Below are positions 38,779-47,996 of a stretch of 64,000 nucleotides of DNA, one piece after another (position 1 is the first letter of the stretch; every line of letters begins with the position of its first letter). The position numbers and the translations under genes were made by a program. Below the pieces are notes generated by a model, which was not told the origin of the DNA, did not search any database, and saw only the letters and a list, made by a program, of their open reading frames with translations. The stretch comes from Glycocaulis alkaliphilus. Lineage in GTDB: Bacteria; Pseudomonadota; Alphaproteobacteria; Caulobacterales; Maricaulaceae. The stretch is taken from contig NZ_CP018911.1 in assembly GCF_004000605.1 (NCBI RefSeq), positions 1,674,001-1,738,000 on the forward strand, written 5' to 3'.

Positions 38779-39458
38779 CAGGCGACCGGATTGGCCTGCC
38801 GGACATAGCGGATGCGCTGGCCACGCGCCTCGAACTCGCACCCCGCCCAGAAGCCGTTCTCGTCATACCACAGGTCGACGGTAAGCGTGCCTTCCAGGCG
38901 GATGCGGCGGGCCTGAATGGTGCCGCCATCAGCTTCGATCTCTTCCATCCCCATATCAGAGATGGAGACCTCCATCGCGTCGCCGTGTTCGGTATTGAGG
39001 ATCCGGCGCAGATCTTCCTCGTAGCCGCGCCAGTGCGAGGACGGGATGATGTCGCCGGGGAGTTCAGCGGTGTGCTGCTCCCCCTCAGGCAGGACGCCCT
39101 CGCTGACAATGCCTGCGCCATTGCGCACGGCCTCGACAGGGAAGCGGCTGCCGTCTTTCAGCGTCTCGCCTTCCAGCGCGACCAGCTGCCCGTCGCGCCA
39201 GCGCTCTACCGAGTCATGCTCATAGCGGAACACCGTCACCGGCCCGAAGCCCGCACGCAGCCGCACCGACACTTCTGCGATCAGCTCGTCGCCGTTGCGT
39301 TGAAAGCGGACCTCGTGCGTGCCGAAACTGGAATTGCCGCGATAGACATTGAACTGGATCGTCTCGCCGCCAGCCGGATCAGCGGGAATGGCCGCATGGG
39401 CAGCCGGCAACGAGAACGACAAGGCGATGGTCGAAGCAAGGATCGCAAGCGGTTTCAT
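38778..39458 (-). CDS. DUF6134 family protein, exported
   Basis: A 226-residue protein with a Sec signal peptide (MKPLAILASTIALSFSLPAAHA) and a mature part rich in beta-strand-like segments (IQFNVYRGNSSFGTHEVRF, VTVFRYEHDSVERWRDGQLV). It matches my memory of DUF6134, found beside FeS-BCP photolyases and RpoE-controlled genes. Function unknown, probably periplasmic. Start 39458 has GGGAG at 8 nt. Confidence 0.75.
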   Translation of the reverse strand: MKPLAILASTIALSFSLPAAHAAIPADPAGGETIQFNVYRGNSSFGTHEVRFQRNGDELIAEVSVRLRAGFGPVTVFRYEHDSVERWRDGQLVALEGETLKDGSRFPVEAVRNGAGIVSEGVLPEGEQHTAELPGDIIPSSHWRGYEEDLRRILNTEHGDAMEVSISDMGMEEIEADGGTIQARRIRLEGTLTVDLWYDENGFWAGCEFEARGQRIRYVRQANPVA

Positions 39459-39502
39459 CAGGCGGGCTCCCGGTTGTTGGGCAAACTTGGACAAAACGGC
39501 AA

Positions 39503-40177
39503 TCAGTTCCGGCGGCGCAGGGAGCGGTTCAGCCTGTTCAGCCAGCCATAAAGCGGGTTGGCCGGCTTCCAGTCACCCAAGCTTACCGTCAGGCAGATGC
39601 AGGGCGTGGCCCCATCCACCTCCGGCCGGTGGCGCAAGCCTGGCGTAGCGCGGCACAGATCGCCTGCTTGGTATAACGCGTGGCCATCATGAAAGGCTCC
39701 CGTCAGCACCAAGGTCAGCTCCTCGCCCCCATGGTCGTGATGGGGAATGCCGCCGCCTGGCATTAGCCGCACAAGATTGGCGTCCACATTCGCGTCGCTG
39801 GCATCGGCAAGATGAATTTCCTGAACGCCGCCAAGTTGCCGCGACCAGTCCAGCTCACCGCCCGGCATATCCAGAAATGGCGTCAAAGCGCGCGGCAGGC
39901 CGGTTTCCGTATCTATTGCTGAGGGCTGTTCAGATGATGTGATTGGGGTTCCTGCATGCTCCAGCACATGATCGAGGGCATTTTGGGACATGGCGGCGGG
40001 CGGCAACTGGCTGAGCAGGCTGCCAAATCCCGCTTCAGCAACGCGCACGCGCACCGCAGCCTGCGGGTTCAGCGCCGCCTGACATTCCGCCAGCAGGCGC
40101 ATGGCGGCTGGCCCTGCACCGGCGGCATAATCGAACAGAAACGCGTCTTCTCTGGCAGGCACGGGGGAAAGCTCCAT
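39503..40177 (-). CDS. chrR: ChrR-like anti-sigma/cupin protein
   Basis: A 224-residue ChrR-family protein. The N-terminal anti-sigma-like region keeps the DYAAG motif (~16-20) but lacks the His-x3-Cys-x2-Cys zinc motif of Rhodobacter ChrR; the aligned stretch reads ECQAALNPQA. The C-terminal cupin retains its metal ligands H147, H149, E153 and H183. ChrR releases the sigma factor RpoE on singlet oxygen. No sigma gene is adjacent, so it acts at a distance, binds sigma without zinc, or is an unrelated sensor. First gene of a four-gene operon with an RpoE-like promoter. Confidence 0.8.
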   Translation of the reverse strand: MELSPVPAREDAFLFDYAAGAGPAAMRLLAECQAALNPQAAVRVRVAEAGFGSLLSQLPPAAMSQNALDHVLEHAGTPITSSEQPSAIDTETGLPRALTPFLDMPGGELDWSRQLGGVQEIHLADASDANVDANLVRLMPGGGIPHHDHGGEELTLVLTGAFHDGHALYQAGDLCRATPGLRHRPEVDGATPCICLTVSLGDWKPANPLYGWLNRLNRSLRRRN

Positions 40178-40192
40178 CTGGTGTTGCGGAAA

Positions 40193-40222
40193 TCTATACG
40201 CCGTTGACCCTTGACCGGATCA
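40193..40222 (-). promoter_or_regulatory. RpoE(ChrR)-type promoter before the chrR operon
   Basis: On the minus strand TGATCC (40222-40217), 18-bp spacer, TATAGA (40198-40193). It is only ~16 nt from the chrR ATG, so the leader would be very short. Same -35 and spacing as the photolyase-operon promoter. Confidence 0.55.
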
Positions 40223-40272
40223 GCCAGAGCGCTAGCCAGAGCACTGATGTCTGCTCAAAGAGAGGCCACGCC

Positions 40273-41286
40273 ATGACAGCCCCCCGTCCCGCACGCTCCG
40301 TGATTGATCTGATTGGCCATACGCCGCTGGTACGCCTCAACGCCGCCAGTGATGCAACGGGCTGCGAAATCCTTGGCAAGGCCGAATTTCTCAATCCCGG
40401 CGGTTCGGTGAAGGACCGCGCCGCGCTCGGTATTGTGCGCGCAGCCGAAAAGAGCGGCGCGCTGAAACCCGGCGGCACCATTGTGGAAGGCACGGCAGGC
40501 AATACCGGCATCGGGCTTGCCATGGTGGCTTCGGCGCTGGGATACCGCACGGTGATCGTGTTTCCGCGTACCCAGTCGAGGGAGAAGCGCGACGCGATCC
40601 TGCTGGCGGGGGCAGAGCTGATCGAGGTGGATGCCGTCCCTTACGCCAATCCCAATCATTATGCGCGCTATTCCGGTACGCTGGCCGAAGAGTTGAACGC
40701 CAGCGAGCCCAATGGTGCCATCTGGGCCAACCAGTTCGATAATGTCGCCAACCGGCAGGCCCATTTTGACACGACGGGCCCGGAAATCTGGGAGCAGACC
40801 GGCGGGAAGATTGATGGCTTTGCCGCTGCCGTCGGCTCTGGCGGCACGCTGGCCGGTGTCGGCATGTATCTCAAATCCAAGAGCGACAAGGTGCAGATTG
40901 CGCTGGCAGACCCCGGCGGCGCGGCGCTTTACGGCTATTACGCGCATGGAGAGCTGAAAGCGGAAGGCAATTCCATCACTGAAGGCATCGGCCAGAGCCG
41001 CATCACCGCCAATCTGGAAGGCGCGCCGGTCGATCACGCCTTCCGCATTCCCGATGAGGAAGCGCTGGAAATCCTCTACGCGCTGATCCGCGATGAGGGG
41101 CTGTGCCTTGGCGGCTCTGCAGGCATCAATATCGCCGGTGCCATCCGCCTTGCCCGCAAGCTGGGGCCGGGCCACACCATCGTGACCATTCTGTGCGATC
41201 ACGGCGCGCGCTATCAGTCCAAGCTCTACAACCCGGAATTTCTAAAAGAGAAGGGTTTGCCGGTCCCGCCTTGGGTGAGAAATTAA
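40273..41286 (+). CDS. cysK: Cysteine synthase (PLP-dependent)
   Basis: A 337-residue PLP enzyme: Lys of NPGGSVKDRAA, phosphate loop GTAGNTGIG, GSGGTLAGV. It makes cysteine from O-acetylserine and sulfide. ATG 40273 has AGAGAGG. It is slightly longer than E. coli CysK, with an insertion around YANPNHYARYSGTLAEEL, and may be the CysK/CBS-like subtype. Stop overlaps the convergent binding-protein gene. Confidence 0.9.
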   Translation: MTAPRPARSVIDLIGHTPLVRLNAASDATGCEILGKAEFLNPGGSVKDRAALGIVRAAEKSGALKPGGTIVEGTAGNTGIGLAMVASALGYRTVIVFPRTQSREKRDAILLAGAELIEVDAVPYANPNHYARYSGTLAEELNASEPNGAIWANQFDNVANRQAHFDTTGPEIWEQTGGKIDGFAAAVGSGGTLAGVGMYLKSKSDKVQIALADPGGAALYGYYAHGELKAEGNSITEGIGQSRITANLEGAPVDHAFRIPDEEALEILYALIRDEGLCLGGSAGINIAGAIRLARKLGPGHTIVTILCDHGARYQSKLYNPEFLKEKGLPVPPWVRN

Positions 41287-42344
41287 CGGAACGGCGGGGC
41301 ATACATCAGCCCGCCCTCATTCCACTGTGCGTTAAGGCCCCGGCGCAAATTCAGGCCGGACGCCGTGCCGAGATGACGCTCGAACAATTCGCCATAATTG
41401 CCGCCTGCCTCGATGGCCCGCAGCGCGAATTCCGCATCGAGGAACAGGCCCTCGGCCAGCGGACCTTCCGCGCCCAGCAGGCGGCGGATTTCGGCATTGC
41501 CGCCATTTTCGGCCATTTCGGCCGCATTGGCGGCCGTCACGCCATACTCCTCGGCCGCAATGAGGGCATGGAGCACCCAGCGCACGGCATCCGCGAATTT
41601 CTGGTCGCGTGAGGCGACGACCGCGCTCAGAGGCTCCTTCGAGATCACATCCGGAAGGATCAGGTGCGCATCCGGTTCAGACAGCGTCATGCGCATGCCG
41701 GCAAGGCCGGACAGGTCATTGCTCAGCGCATCGCACTGGCCGCGCCCATAGGCGGTTATCCCGGCTCGGACCGTCGCCACTTCCACCAGCTGGAAGGTCA
41801 GCTCATGGGTCTGGGCGTAATCAACGAGGTTCAACGCTGTGGTGGTGTTGCGCAAAACACAGATGCGCGCGCCGTCCAGTTCCCGCGCACTGGTGACGCC
41901 AAGATCGCGCGGCACCAGAAAGCCCTGCCCGTCATAATAATAGACGCCTGCGAACGAGAAATTTTCCTGCGCATCGCGGCTCAGCGTCCAGGTCGTATTG
42001 CGCAGAAGGATGTCGACCTCGCCCGCCGACAGCGCGTCCAGCCTCTCCTGTGTGGTCAGCGGCACAAGCTGCATACGCTCCGGGCTGCCGAGGAAAGCGG
42101 CCGCATAGGCGCGGCACAGATCGACCTCGAAACCGTTCCAGTTGCCCTCTTCATCCTGCCGGGCAAAGCCCTGAAGCCCGGTATCGACGCCGCATCGCAG
42201 CGTGCCGCGCTCCCTCAACTCATACATCTGCGTGCCAAGCTCGGCGGTCTGGCTTTGCGATACGGTAAAGCCCAGCGCAAAGGCCGTTGCAGCGCGCGCG
42301 AGGCGGCGCGGCATGAGAAAGTCGAAGAAAGCTGTTGGCGTCAT
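41283..42344 (-). CDS. Amino-acid ABC transporter substrate-binding protein (AapJ-like)
   Basis: A 353-residue periplasmic binding protein with an N-terminal signal. The family pattern is RGTLRCGVDTGLQGFARQDEEGNWNGFEVDLCRAYAAA, with the paired cysteines of general L-amino-acid binding proteins AapJ/BztA. No permease or ATPase gene is nearby, so it must work with a transporter encoded elsewhere or act as a sensor. It is placed between cysK and metC, hinting at a sulfur amino acid, but this is only positional. Confidence 0.88.
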   Translation of the reverse strand: MTPTAFFDFLMPRRLARAATAFALGFTVSQSQTAELGTQMYELRERGTLRCGVDTGLQGFARQDEEGNWNGFEVDLCRAYAAAFLGSPERMQLVPLTTQERLDALSAGEVDILLRNTTWTLSRDAQENFSFAGVYYYDGQGFLVPRDLGVTSARELDGARICVLRNTTTALNLVDYAQTHELTFQLVEVATVRAGITAYGRGQCDALSNDLSGLAGMRMTLSEPDAHLILPDVISKEPLSAVVASRDQKFADAVRWVLHALIAAEEYGVTAANAAEMAENGGNAEIRRLLGAEGPLAEGLFLDAEFALRAIEAGGNYGELFERHLGTASGLNLRRGLNAQWNEGGLMYAPPFR

Positions 42345-42374
42345 GGTGCGGTCCGCCCTAAAGGCTGACAGACT

Positions 42375-43550
42375 ATGGGTTTAGCGAAGAGGAGCGTCGG
42401 CGTCGATATGAAACGCGATACGCGCATCATCCATTCAGGGCGCAGCGATGAGGGTGACGGTCTCGTCAATCCGGCAATCAAGCGCGCCTCCACCGTGCTG
42501 GCTCCTTCCACGTCAGAGCTGTATGAACCCACAGGCTCGCGGCGGCATTATGGCCGTGGCGGCATCGCTCCCAACAGGGAACTTCGTGACGCGATTCGCG
42601 GCCTTTATGATGCGGACCACTGCGCGCTGGCCCCATCAGGTCTGGCGTCTGTCGTGCTGGCGATCCGCACAGCGCTCAAAGCTCCGGGAGAGGCCCTGAT
42701 AAGCGACGGTACGTACGGGCCTGTGCGCCGGTTCTGCGACGAGGAACTGCCCCGGCTAGGCGTGAAGCCGGTCTATTATGATCCGCGCATCGGGGCCGGG
42801 ATCGCGTCGCTCATTAACGCAAATACCGCCCTTATCGCACTGGAATCGCCGAGCTCTCTCACATTCGAACTTCAGGACGTGCCAGCCATCGCCCAAGCCG
42901 CGAAGGCAGCCGGTGTTCCCACGGTGATCGATGACACGTGGACGGCGGGCGTGCTGATGAACCCGCTGGAATTGGGCATCGACTATGCCGCGCAAGCCCT
43001 GACCAAATATGTCGGCGGGCATTCCGATTTCCTGATGGGATCAGTTACGGCCAGAGGCGAGGCGGCGAAGACGCTTGCCGACCGCGAGAAGCTGTATGGC
43101 CTGCATGTCTCGCCCGATGATGCGTTTCTGGCACTGCGGGGGCTGCGCACCCTGCCCTTGCGGCTGGAACGCGCGGAATCTGCATCGCTGGAGATCGCCC
43201 GGCGGCTGGAGGCGCACCCCAAGGTCAGCCGCGTCCTGCACCCCGCTTTGCCCTCACACCCGGACCACGCGCTGTACAGCCGTGACTTCTCAGGCGCAGC
43301 CGGATGCTTCTCCTTCGTGCTGAAAGGGATCAGCGCCCGCGAGGGCGAAGCCATCGTCGACCGGCTCAAACTCTTCGGGATCGGGTTTTCCTGGGGCGGC
43401 TATGAAAGCCTTGCCCTGTCTTGCGACCGGCAGATAAAGCGCACCGCCGTGCCTTGGAAGGCCGAAGGCGCGCTTTTACGCCTGTCCATCGGGCTGGAGG
43501 ACATAGAAGACCTCTGGGCCGATCTGGAGCAGGCGCTGGCGAGTATCTGA
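42375..43550 (+). CDS. metC: Cystathionine beta-lyase
   Basis: A 391-residue PLP trans-sulfuration enzyme with the Cys/Met-metabolism fold; PLP lysine in ALTKYVGGHSD. It cleaves cystathionine to homocysteine, ammonia and pyruvate for methionine synthesis. RHYGRGGIAPN and the overall pattern favour the MetC beta-lyase branch over gamma-synthase. Start 42375 (AAAGG at 10 nt) or 42408 is uncertain. Confidence 0.88.
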   Translation: MGLAKRSVGVDMKRDTRIIHSGRSDEGDGLVNPAIKRASTVLAPSTSELYEPTGSRRHYGRGGIAPNRELRDAIRGLYDADHCALAPSGLASVVLAIRTALKAPGEALISDGTYGPVRRFCDEELPRLGVKPVYYDPRIGAGIASLINANTALIALESPSSLTFELQDVPAIAQAAKAAGVPTVIDDTWTAGVLMNPLELGIDYAAQALTKYVGGHSDFLMGSVTARGEAAKTLADREKLYGLHVSPDDAFLALRGLRTLPLRLERAESASLEIARRLEAHPKVSRVLHPALPSHPDHALYSRDFSGAAGCFSFVLKGISAREGEAIVDRLKLFGIGFSWGGYESLALSCDRQIKRTAVPWKAEGALLRLSIGLEDIEDLWADLEQALASI

Positions 43551-43563
43551 CCATACGGAAAAA

Positions 43564-43640
43564 TGGTCGGAGCGGCGGGATTCGAACCCACGACCCCTTG
43601 TCCCCCAGACAAGTGCGCTACCGGGCTGCGCTACGCTCCG
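43564..43640 (-). tRNA. tRNA-Pro (anticodon GGG)
   Basis: 77 nt on the minus strand. Acceptor stem CGGAGCG / CGCTCCG, T-arm with GGTTCGAATCC, anticodon arm CTTGT-CTGGGGG-ACAAG with anticodon GGG, encoded CCA at 43566-43564. Confidence 0.95.
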
Positions 43641-43733
43641 ACTCTTCATCTTCCTTCGCAAGGGGTGTGGAGCGAAGGAGCGGTCTTATAGGCTGGTGGT
43701 TACGGCGTTGGCAACACGGCTTTCCAGCCTTGG

Positions 43734-44180
43734 CTAACCACGCGCAGCAAGCGCGGAATCGAGACGGGATTTAGCCCGTTCCACCTTCGCCAGAACGGCT
43801 TGCAAGGCCGGGACCGAACCGGCGCCCGCTGAAGCACTGCTTCCTGCCGCCGCCGCTGGCATTGCTGGGCCTTCGCCAGAACTGTCAGGCAGTGGTGTCA
43901 CCACTTCACCGCCCTCACCCAGCGCCGCAACCGCCGCCACGCCATTATCGCGCAGATATTTCTGCACGCCCTTGATCGTGTAGCCTTCAGCATAAAGCAG
44001 ACGCCGCAGCCCCTTGAGCAGGGTCACGTCCTGCGGCCGGTAGAGCCTGCGCCCGCCCTTGTGCTTGACGGGTTTCAGCTGGGCGAACTTGGTCTCCCAG
44101 AAGCGCAATACGTGCGTGGGAAGGTCCACCTCGGCGGCGGCCTCCGAAATGGTCCGGTATGCATCAGCGGACTTGGTCAT
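43734..44180 (-). CDS. MerR-family transcriptional regulator
   Basis: A 148-residue protein: MerR-type HTH ([43 protein letters not shown], ~9-52) followed by a low-complexity Ala/Ser/Pro-rich linker and a short C-terminal helix. It lacks metal-binding cysteines. This gene directly downstream of ihfA is conserved in alphaproteobacteria; its target is not known to me. 12 bp separate it from ihfA. Confidence 0.9.
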   Translation of the reverse strand: MTKSADAYRTISEAAAEVDLPTHVLRFWETKFAQLKPVKHKGGRRLYRPQDVTLLKGLRRLLYAEGYTIKGVQKYLRDNGVAAVAALGEGGEVVTPLPDSSGEGPAMPAAAAGSSASAGAGSVPALQAVLAKVERAKSRLDSALAARG

Positions 44181-44192
44181 ACGGGCGCTGTC

Positions 44193-44495
44193 CTATTTCG
44201 ACAGGGCAGTATCAATGCGTTCTTTCAGAACCTGTGAAGGCTTGAAAACAAGCACCCGGCGCGGATCGATCGGCACTTCCTCGCCGGTTTTGGGATTGCG
44301 GCCGACCCGGCCATTCTTGTCGCGCAGCTGGAATGAGCCGAAGGAGGACAGCTTCACCGTCTCCCCCTTCACCAGCGTGTCGGAAATCATGTCGAGCACG
44401 GCCTCTACCAGCTGCGCCGATTCCTGGCGCGAGACGCCAATATCCCGGTGGATGGCATCAGCCAGATCCGCGCGGGTAAGTGTCTTGCCCGTCAT
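44193..44495 (-). CDS. ihfA: Integration host factor subunit alpha
   Basis: A 100-residue HU/IHF protein with [15 protein letters not shown] and the DNA-bending arm motif [26 protein letters not shown]. Sequence-specific DNA bender with IhfB. In the plsX-fabH-ihfA-merR cluster usual for the class. Confidence 0.97.
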   Translation of the reverse strand: MTGKTLTRADLADAIHRDIGVSRQESAQLVEAVLDMISDTLVKGETVKLSSFGSFQLRDKNGRVGRNPKTGEEVPIDPRRVLVFKPSQVLKERIDTALSK

Positions 44496-44576
44496 TGCAA
44501 ACTCCCCGGATTGAATTCGATAACAAACGTTATGCCCTAGCGGGCGCGGCGGTCAATGTTAACCATACGTTTACGG

Positions 44577-45539
44577 TCAATATCTCGCTAAGGCCGCACC
44601 CCATGTAAACCCGCCGCCCAGTGCTTCCATCAGCACCAGGTCGCCGCGCTTGATCCGCCCGTCCTTTACCGCCGTGTCAAACGCCAGCGGTATCGAGGCT
44701 GCGGACGTGTTGCCATGCCGGCCGACGGTGGAGATGACTTTCTCCACCGGAATGGACAGGCGCTTGGCCACGCCTTCGAGAATGCGCTGATTGGCCTGGT
44801 GAGGCACAAACCAGTCAATCTCGCTGATCGGAATGCCGGCCAGTTCTGACAGCTCCTCCATCGAACCGGCAATCTTGCCGACCGCGTGACGGAAAACCTG
44901 ATTGCCCTGCATCCGCAGATGGCCAACGGTTTTGGTGCGGGACGGCCCGCCATCCACATAAAGCAGGTCACAATACTGCCCGTCAGAACGCAGATGGGTC
45001 TTGATCAGCCCTTCGCCCTCGCTGGCCGACGACAGCACCATCGCCCCTGCCCCGTCGCCGAAGAGCACGCATGTCGTCCGGTCGGTCCAGTCGAGTATGC
45101 GCGAGAAAGTCTCGGCGCCGATGACCAGCGCATTCTTCGCCTGTCCGGCCTTGATGAAATTATCCGCCGTGGCCAGCGCATAGAGGAAGCCTGAACATAC
45201 TGCCTGAATGTCAAAGGCAGCGCCCTGGCGGATACCCAGCTTTTCCTGCACCATGGTGGCCGTCGCCGGGAATGTCAGGTCCGGCGTGGCGGTTGCCAGC
45301 ACGATCAGATCGATCTCGCCCGCATCCATTCCGGCATGAGCCAGGGCCGCACGCGAAGCGTGGGTGGCAAGATCAGACGTGAATTCATCATCTGCCGCGA
45401 TATGGCGCTGACTGATGCCGGTGCGTTCGCGAATCCATTCGTCACTGGTCTCGACAAAGCGCGCCATGTCCGCGTTCAACATGACGTGTTCTGGCAGGTA
45501 GGTGCCAATGCCGGCGATACGGGATCTGATTGCGGTCAC
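44577..45539 (-). CDS. fabH: 3-oxoacyl-[acyl-carrier-protein] synthase III
   Basis: A 320-residue KAS III that starts fatty-acid synthesis from acetyl-CoA and malonyl-ACP. Catalytic Cys in [17 protein letters not shown], His in [12 protein letters not shown] and Asn near the C-terminus ([12 protein letters not shown]). GTG start overlapping the plsX stop (GTGA), so translationally coupled. Confidence 0.97.
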   Translation of the reverse strand: MTAIRSRIAGIGTYLPEHVMLNADMARFVETSDEWIRERTGISQRHIAADDEFTSDLATHASRAALAHAGMDAGEIDLIVLATATPDLTFPATATMVQEKLGIRQGAAFDIQAVCSGFLYALATADNFIKAGQAKNALVIGAETFSRILDWTDRTTCVLFGDGAGAMVLSSASEGEGLIKTHLRSDGQYCDLLYVDGGPSRTKTVGHLRMQGNQVFRHAVGKIAGSMEELSELAGIPISEIDWFVPHQANQRILEGVAKRLSIPVEKVISTVGRHGNTSAASIPLAFDTAVKDGRIKRGDLVLMEALGGGFTWGAALARY

Positions 45540-46612
45540 GCGCTCTCCTGCTGCCCTTCGGGCGCTTGTTCCGTTGCGAGACGTTCCTGCGCCGCCTCTA
45601 GCAATCCCAGGTTCTTCTCGATTTCATTCAAGAAGGCACTGTCGGCCATTTCCAGTGCGATACGCAGCGCAGTGGCAAATCCGGCAGCGTTCGTGCCGCC
45701 ATGGCTTTTGACCACCACACCATTGAGCCCCAGAAACACGCCGCCATTGACGTTATTCGGGTCCATTCGCGCCCGCAGCTGGTCCAGCGCGCCGAGCTGC
45801 AGGAGGCTGGCAGCAATTTTGGCGATGATGGAGCTGGTCAGCGCCTCGCGCATCCAGCCGGCTACCAGGCGGGCCGTGCCTTCAGCGGTTTTCAGGGCGA
45901 CATTGCCGGTAAAGCCGTCCGTTACAACGACATCGGTTGTGCCAAGCGAGATGTCGTCGCCCTCGACATAGCCGCGATAATTCATGTCGAGGCCAGCGGC
46001 GCGGATCAGGGCGTCGGCATCGCGTACGACATCATTACCTTTAAGCTCTTCCTGGCCGACATTGAGCAGCCCGACAGTCGGGCGCTCCTGGCGATGGACC
46101 GCGCGGTGGAAGGCCTCGCCCATGATCGCGAACTCAACCAGCTGGGCTGGCGTACATTCCACATTCGCGCCAACATCGAGAACGGTAGAGAAGCCTTTCG
46201 GCACGGGCCAGCTCGCCGCTATCGCCGGACGATGGACACCCGCCTTCATACGCAGGCACACCTTCGAAATTGCCATCAGGGCGCCGGTATTGCCGGCCGA
46301 AACCGCCACTTGCGCATCGCCATCACGCACGGCCTGAACCGCATTCCACATCGAGGAGCCCCGCGAGCGCCGAACGGCCTCTGACGGCTTGGCCGACATA
46401 TCAACCTGGCTGTCGGAGTGGCGTATCTCGCTTATCCCCGCCAGCTCCGGGTGCGCTTCGATCAACGGACCCAGCTGAGCCTCGTCTCCATGGAACAGCA
46501 GGCGCACTTTCCTGCGCCGTCCTTTCAGGAAGACTGCCGCGCCGTCAACGACGATGCCCGGCGCATGATCGCCGCCCATGGCATCGAGGGAAAGTACCAG
46601 CTCTGAATTCAT
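45536..46612 (-). CDS. plsX: Phosphate acyltransferase PlsX
   Basis: A 358-residue enzyme making acyl-phosphate from acyl-ACP for phospholipid synthesis. Signatures [13 protein letters not shown] at the start, [10 protein letters not shown] and [14 protein letters not shown]. Coupled to fabH. Upstream, the usual DUF177 and rpmF genes are absent. Confidence 0.97.
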   Translation of the reverse strand: MNSELVLSLDAMGGDHAPGIVVDGAAVFLKGRRRKVRLLFHGDEAQLGPLIEAHPELAGISEIRHSDSQVDMSAKPSEAVRRSRGSSMWNAVQAVRDGDAQVAVSAGNTGALMAISKVCLRMKAGVHRPAIAASWPVPKGFSTVLDVGANVECTPAQLVEFAIMGEAFHRAVHRQERPTVGLLNVGQEELKGNDVVRDADALIRAAGLDMNYRGYVEGDDISLGTTDVVVTDGFTGNVALKTAEGTARLVAGWMREALTSSIIAKIAASLLQLGALDQLRARMDPNNVNGGVFLGLNGVVVKSHGGTNAAGFATALRIALEMADSAFLNEIEKNLGLLEAAQERLATEQAPEGQQESA

Positions 46613-46728
46613 AAAGGGATCCGGAAACGTAAATCCTGTCCCGCGCCGGTTCCAAAATCGGTCCCGCCCGGAGCGAAGGCCCGCAACTTACCGATTGACC
46701 GCTCCGATGCAACATCGCCGCTCGGCTG

Positions 46729-47268
46729 CTAGGCGGCTGCCAGCGCCCCCAGGCGCCCTTCGAGCAGCTGATCTGCCGGCATGGACCGGATCTGCTGGTC
46801 TGCCGCAATCGCATGACGCGACAGCGCTTCGGCGGCGGCATCATGCTCCGGCGCGTCGTCGAACAGATTGCGCCACAGCACGGCTTTCAACTGCCCCGCA
46901 TCTCCGGCCTTGAGCGCGGCATCATACGCGGCTGCCCGTCCATAGAACGCTTCTGCCATGGACTTGATCTTCTTGCCGACACTCATATCGCCAATACCCA
47001 TCTCCCGGAGCGCTGCGTCCATATCGTCGAAGAGGCGGCCAAAGAGCGCCTGGGCCAGCTTTTGCCCGCCCTCGCCCTCCTCGCGCAGCCGGCGCATCAC
47101 CAGGGCTGCGTGCAGCACGATCATGTCGAATCGTCCGTCGACTGTGTCTGGCACGCCAAGCTCCGCGTAGAGGCGCGGGGCGCGGGCTTCGGCCAGAATG
47201 GCCTCGTACAGCGCGCTGGCGCGGGCCTTTACAGGATCGGCACGGAACAGATTCAGCGGAAATCGCAT
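46729..47268 (-). CDS. Ubiquinol-cytochrome c chaperone (Cbp3 family)
   Basis: A 179-residue protein of the CBP3 family (ALYEAILAEARAPRLYAELGVPDTVDGRFDMIVLHAALVMRRL, ~18-60). It assists assembly of the cytochrome bc1 complex. ATG 47268 has AGGGAG at 6 nt, better than the longer frame. Divergent from bamE, a conserved alphaproteobacterial arrangement. Confidence 0.9.
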   Translation of the reverse strand: MRFPLNLFRADPVKARASALYEAILAEARAPRLYAELGVPDTVDGRFDMIVLHAALVMRRLREEGEGGQKLAQALFGRLFDDMDAALREMGIGDMSVGKKIKSMAEAFYGRAAAYDAALKAGDAGQLKAVLWRNLFDDAPEHDAAAEALSRHAIAADQQIRSMPADQLLEGRLGALAAA

Positions 47269-47389
47269 TTGGCACTCCCTGACGGCGGGACTAGACGCTA
47301 GGATGCGCGACAGGTAGGTCAAAAGGCTGACGCGCGCCAGTAGGCGCGTGGACGCACCTGCAGGTGAGGCGATGGAGGCCAGAACGCGA

Positions 47390-47893
47390 ATGAACCGCAA
47401 ATCCATGCAAATGCTGACTGTCGCAGGCGTGGCGCTCGGCGCAATGGTCCTTACAGCCTGCAACCCGACCCTGCGCACGCACGGTTATCGCTACACCGAT
47501 GGCGAAGTGCCGGAAATTCAGGTGGGCGAAGATACCGAAGCGACGCTTCTGGCAACGCTCGGCAGTCCGTCGGTACGCGGCACGTTTGAGGAAAACACCT
47601 GGTACTACATCACCGATACACGCGAATACCTCGCCTATCTGCGCCCGAACACGCTGGCGCGCCGGGTGATCGCCGTGCGTTTTGATGACGACGGTACGGT
47701 AGCTGAAGTAAACGAGTACGACGCGTCGGATTCCCGCCAGGTCAATTATGTCGCGCGCACCACACCGACACGTGGCCGCGAGCTGACACTTCTGGAACAG
47801 GTGCTAGGCAATGTCGGCCGGCTGCCGACCGATCAGATTTCCGGTCAGGACAATTTGCCTGGCGGTGCTGGTGGCCCGCGCCGGAACGACTAG
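47390..47893 (+). CDS. bamE: Outer-membrane protein assembly factor BamE
   Basis: A 167-residue lipoprotein: signal peptide and lipobox VLTAC (Cys ~24), then the SmpA/OmlA domain (LATLGSPSVRGTFEENTWYYI). Part of the BAM complex that inserts outer-membrane barrels. Longer C-terminal tail than in enterobacteria, low complexity. ATG 47390 or 47372 possible. Followed by a strong terminator. Confidence 0.92.
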   Translation: MNRKSMQMLTVAGVALGAMVLTACNPTLRTHGYRYTDGEVPEIQVGEDTEATLLATLGSPSVRGTFEENTWYYITDTREYLAYLRPNTLARRVIAVRFDDDGTVAEVNEYDASDSRQVNYVARTTPTRGRELTLLEQVLGNVGRLPTDQISGQDNLPGGAGGPRRND

Positions 47894-47943
47894 TCACCCT
47901 GCCCGGCGCTCCAAACGCGCCATCGCGATCTTCACGCACACAA

Positions 47944-47973
47944 AAAAGCCCCGGCATTACTGCCGGGGCTTTT
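47944..47973. terminator. Bidirectional rho-independent terminator
   Basis: Perfect 13-bp stem (AAAAGCCCCGGCA / TGCCGGGGCTTTT) with loop TTAC, between convergent bamE and hppA. A and T tracts on both sides let it work in both directions. Confidence 0.9.
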
Positions 47974-47996
47974 CTTTATACCTGTGATGCCTGGCG

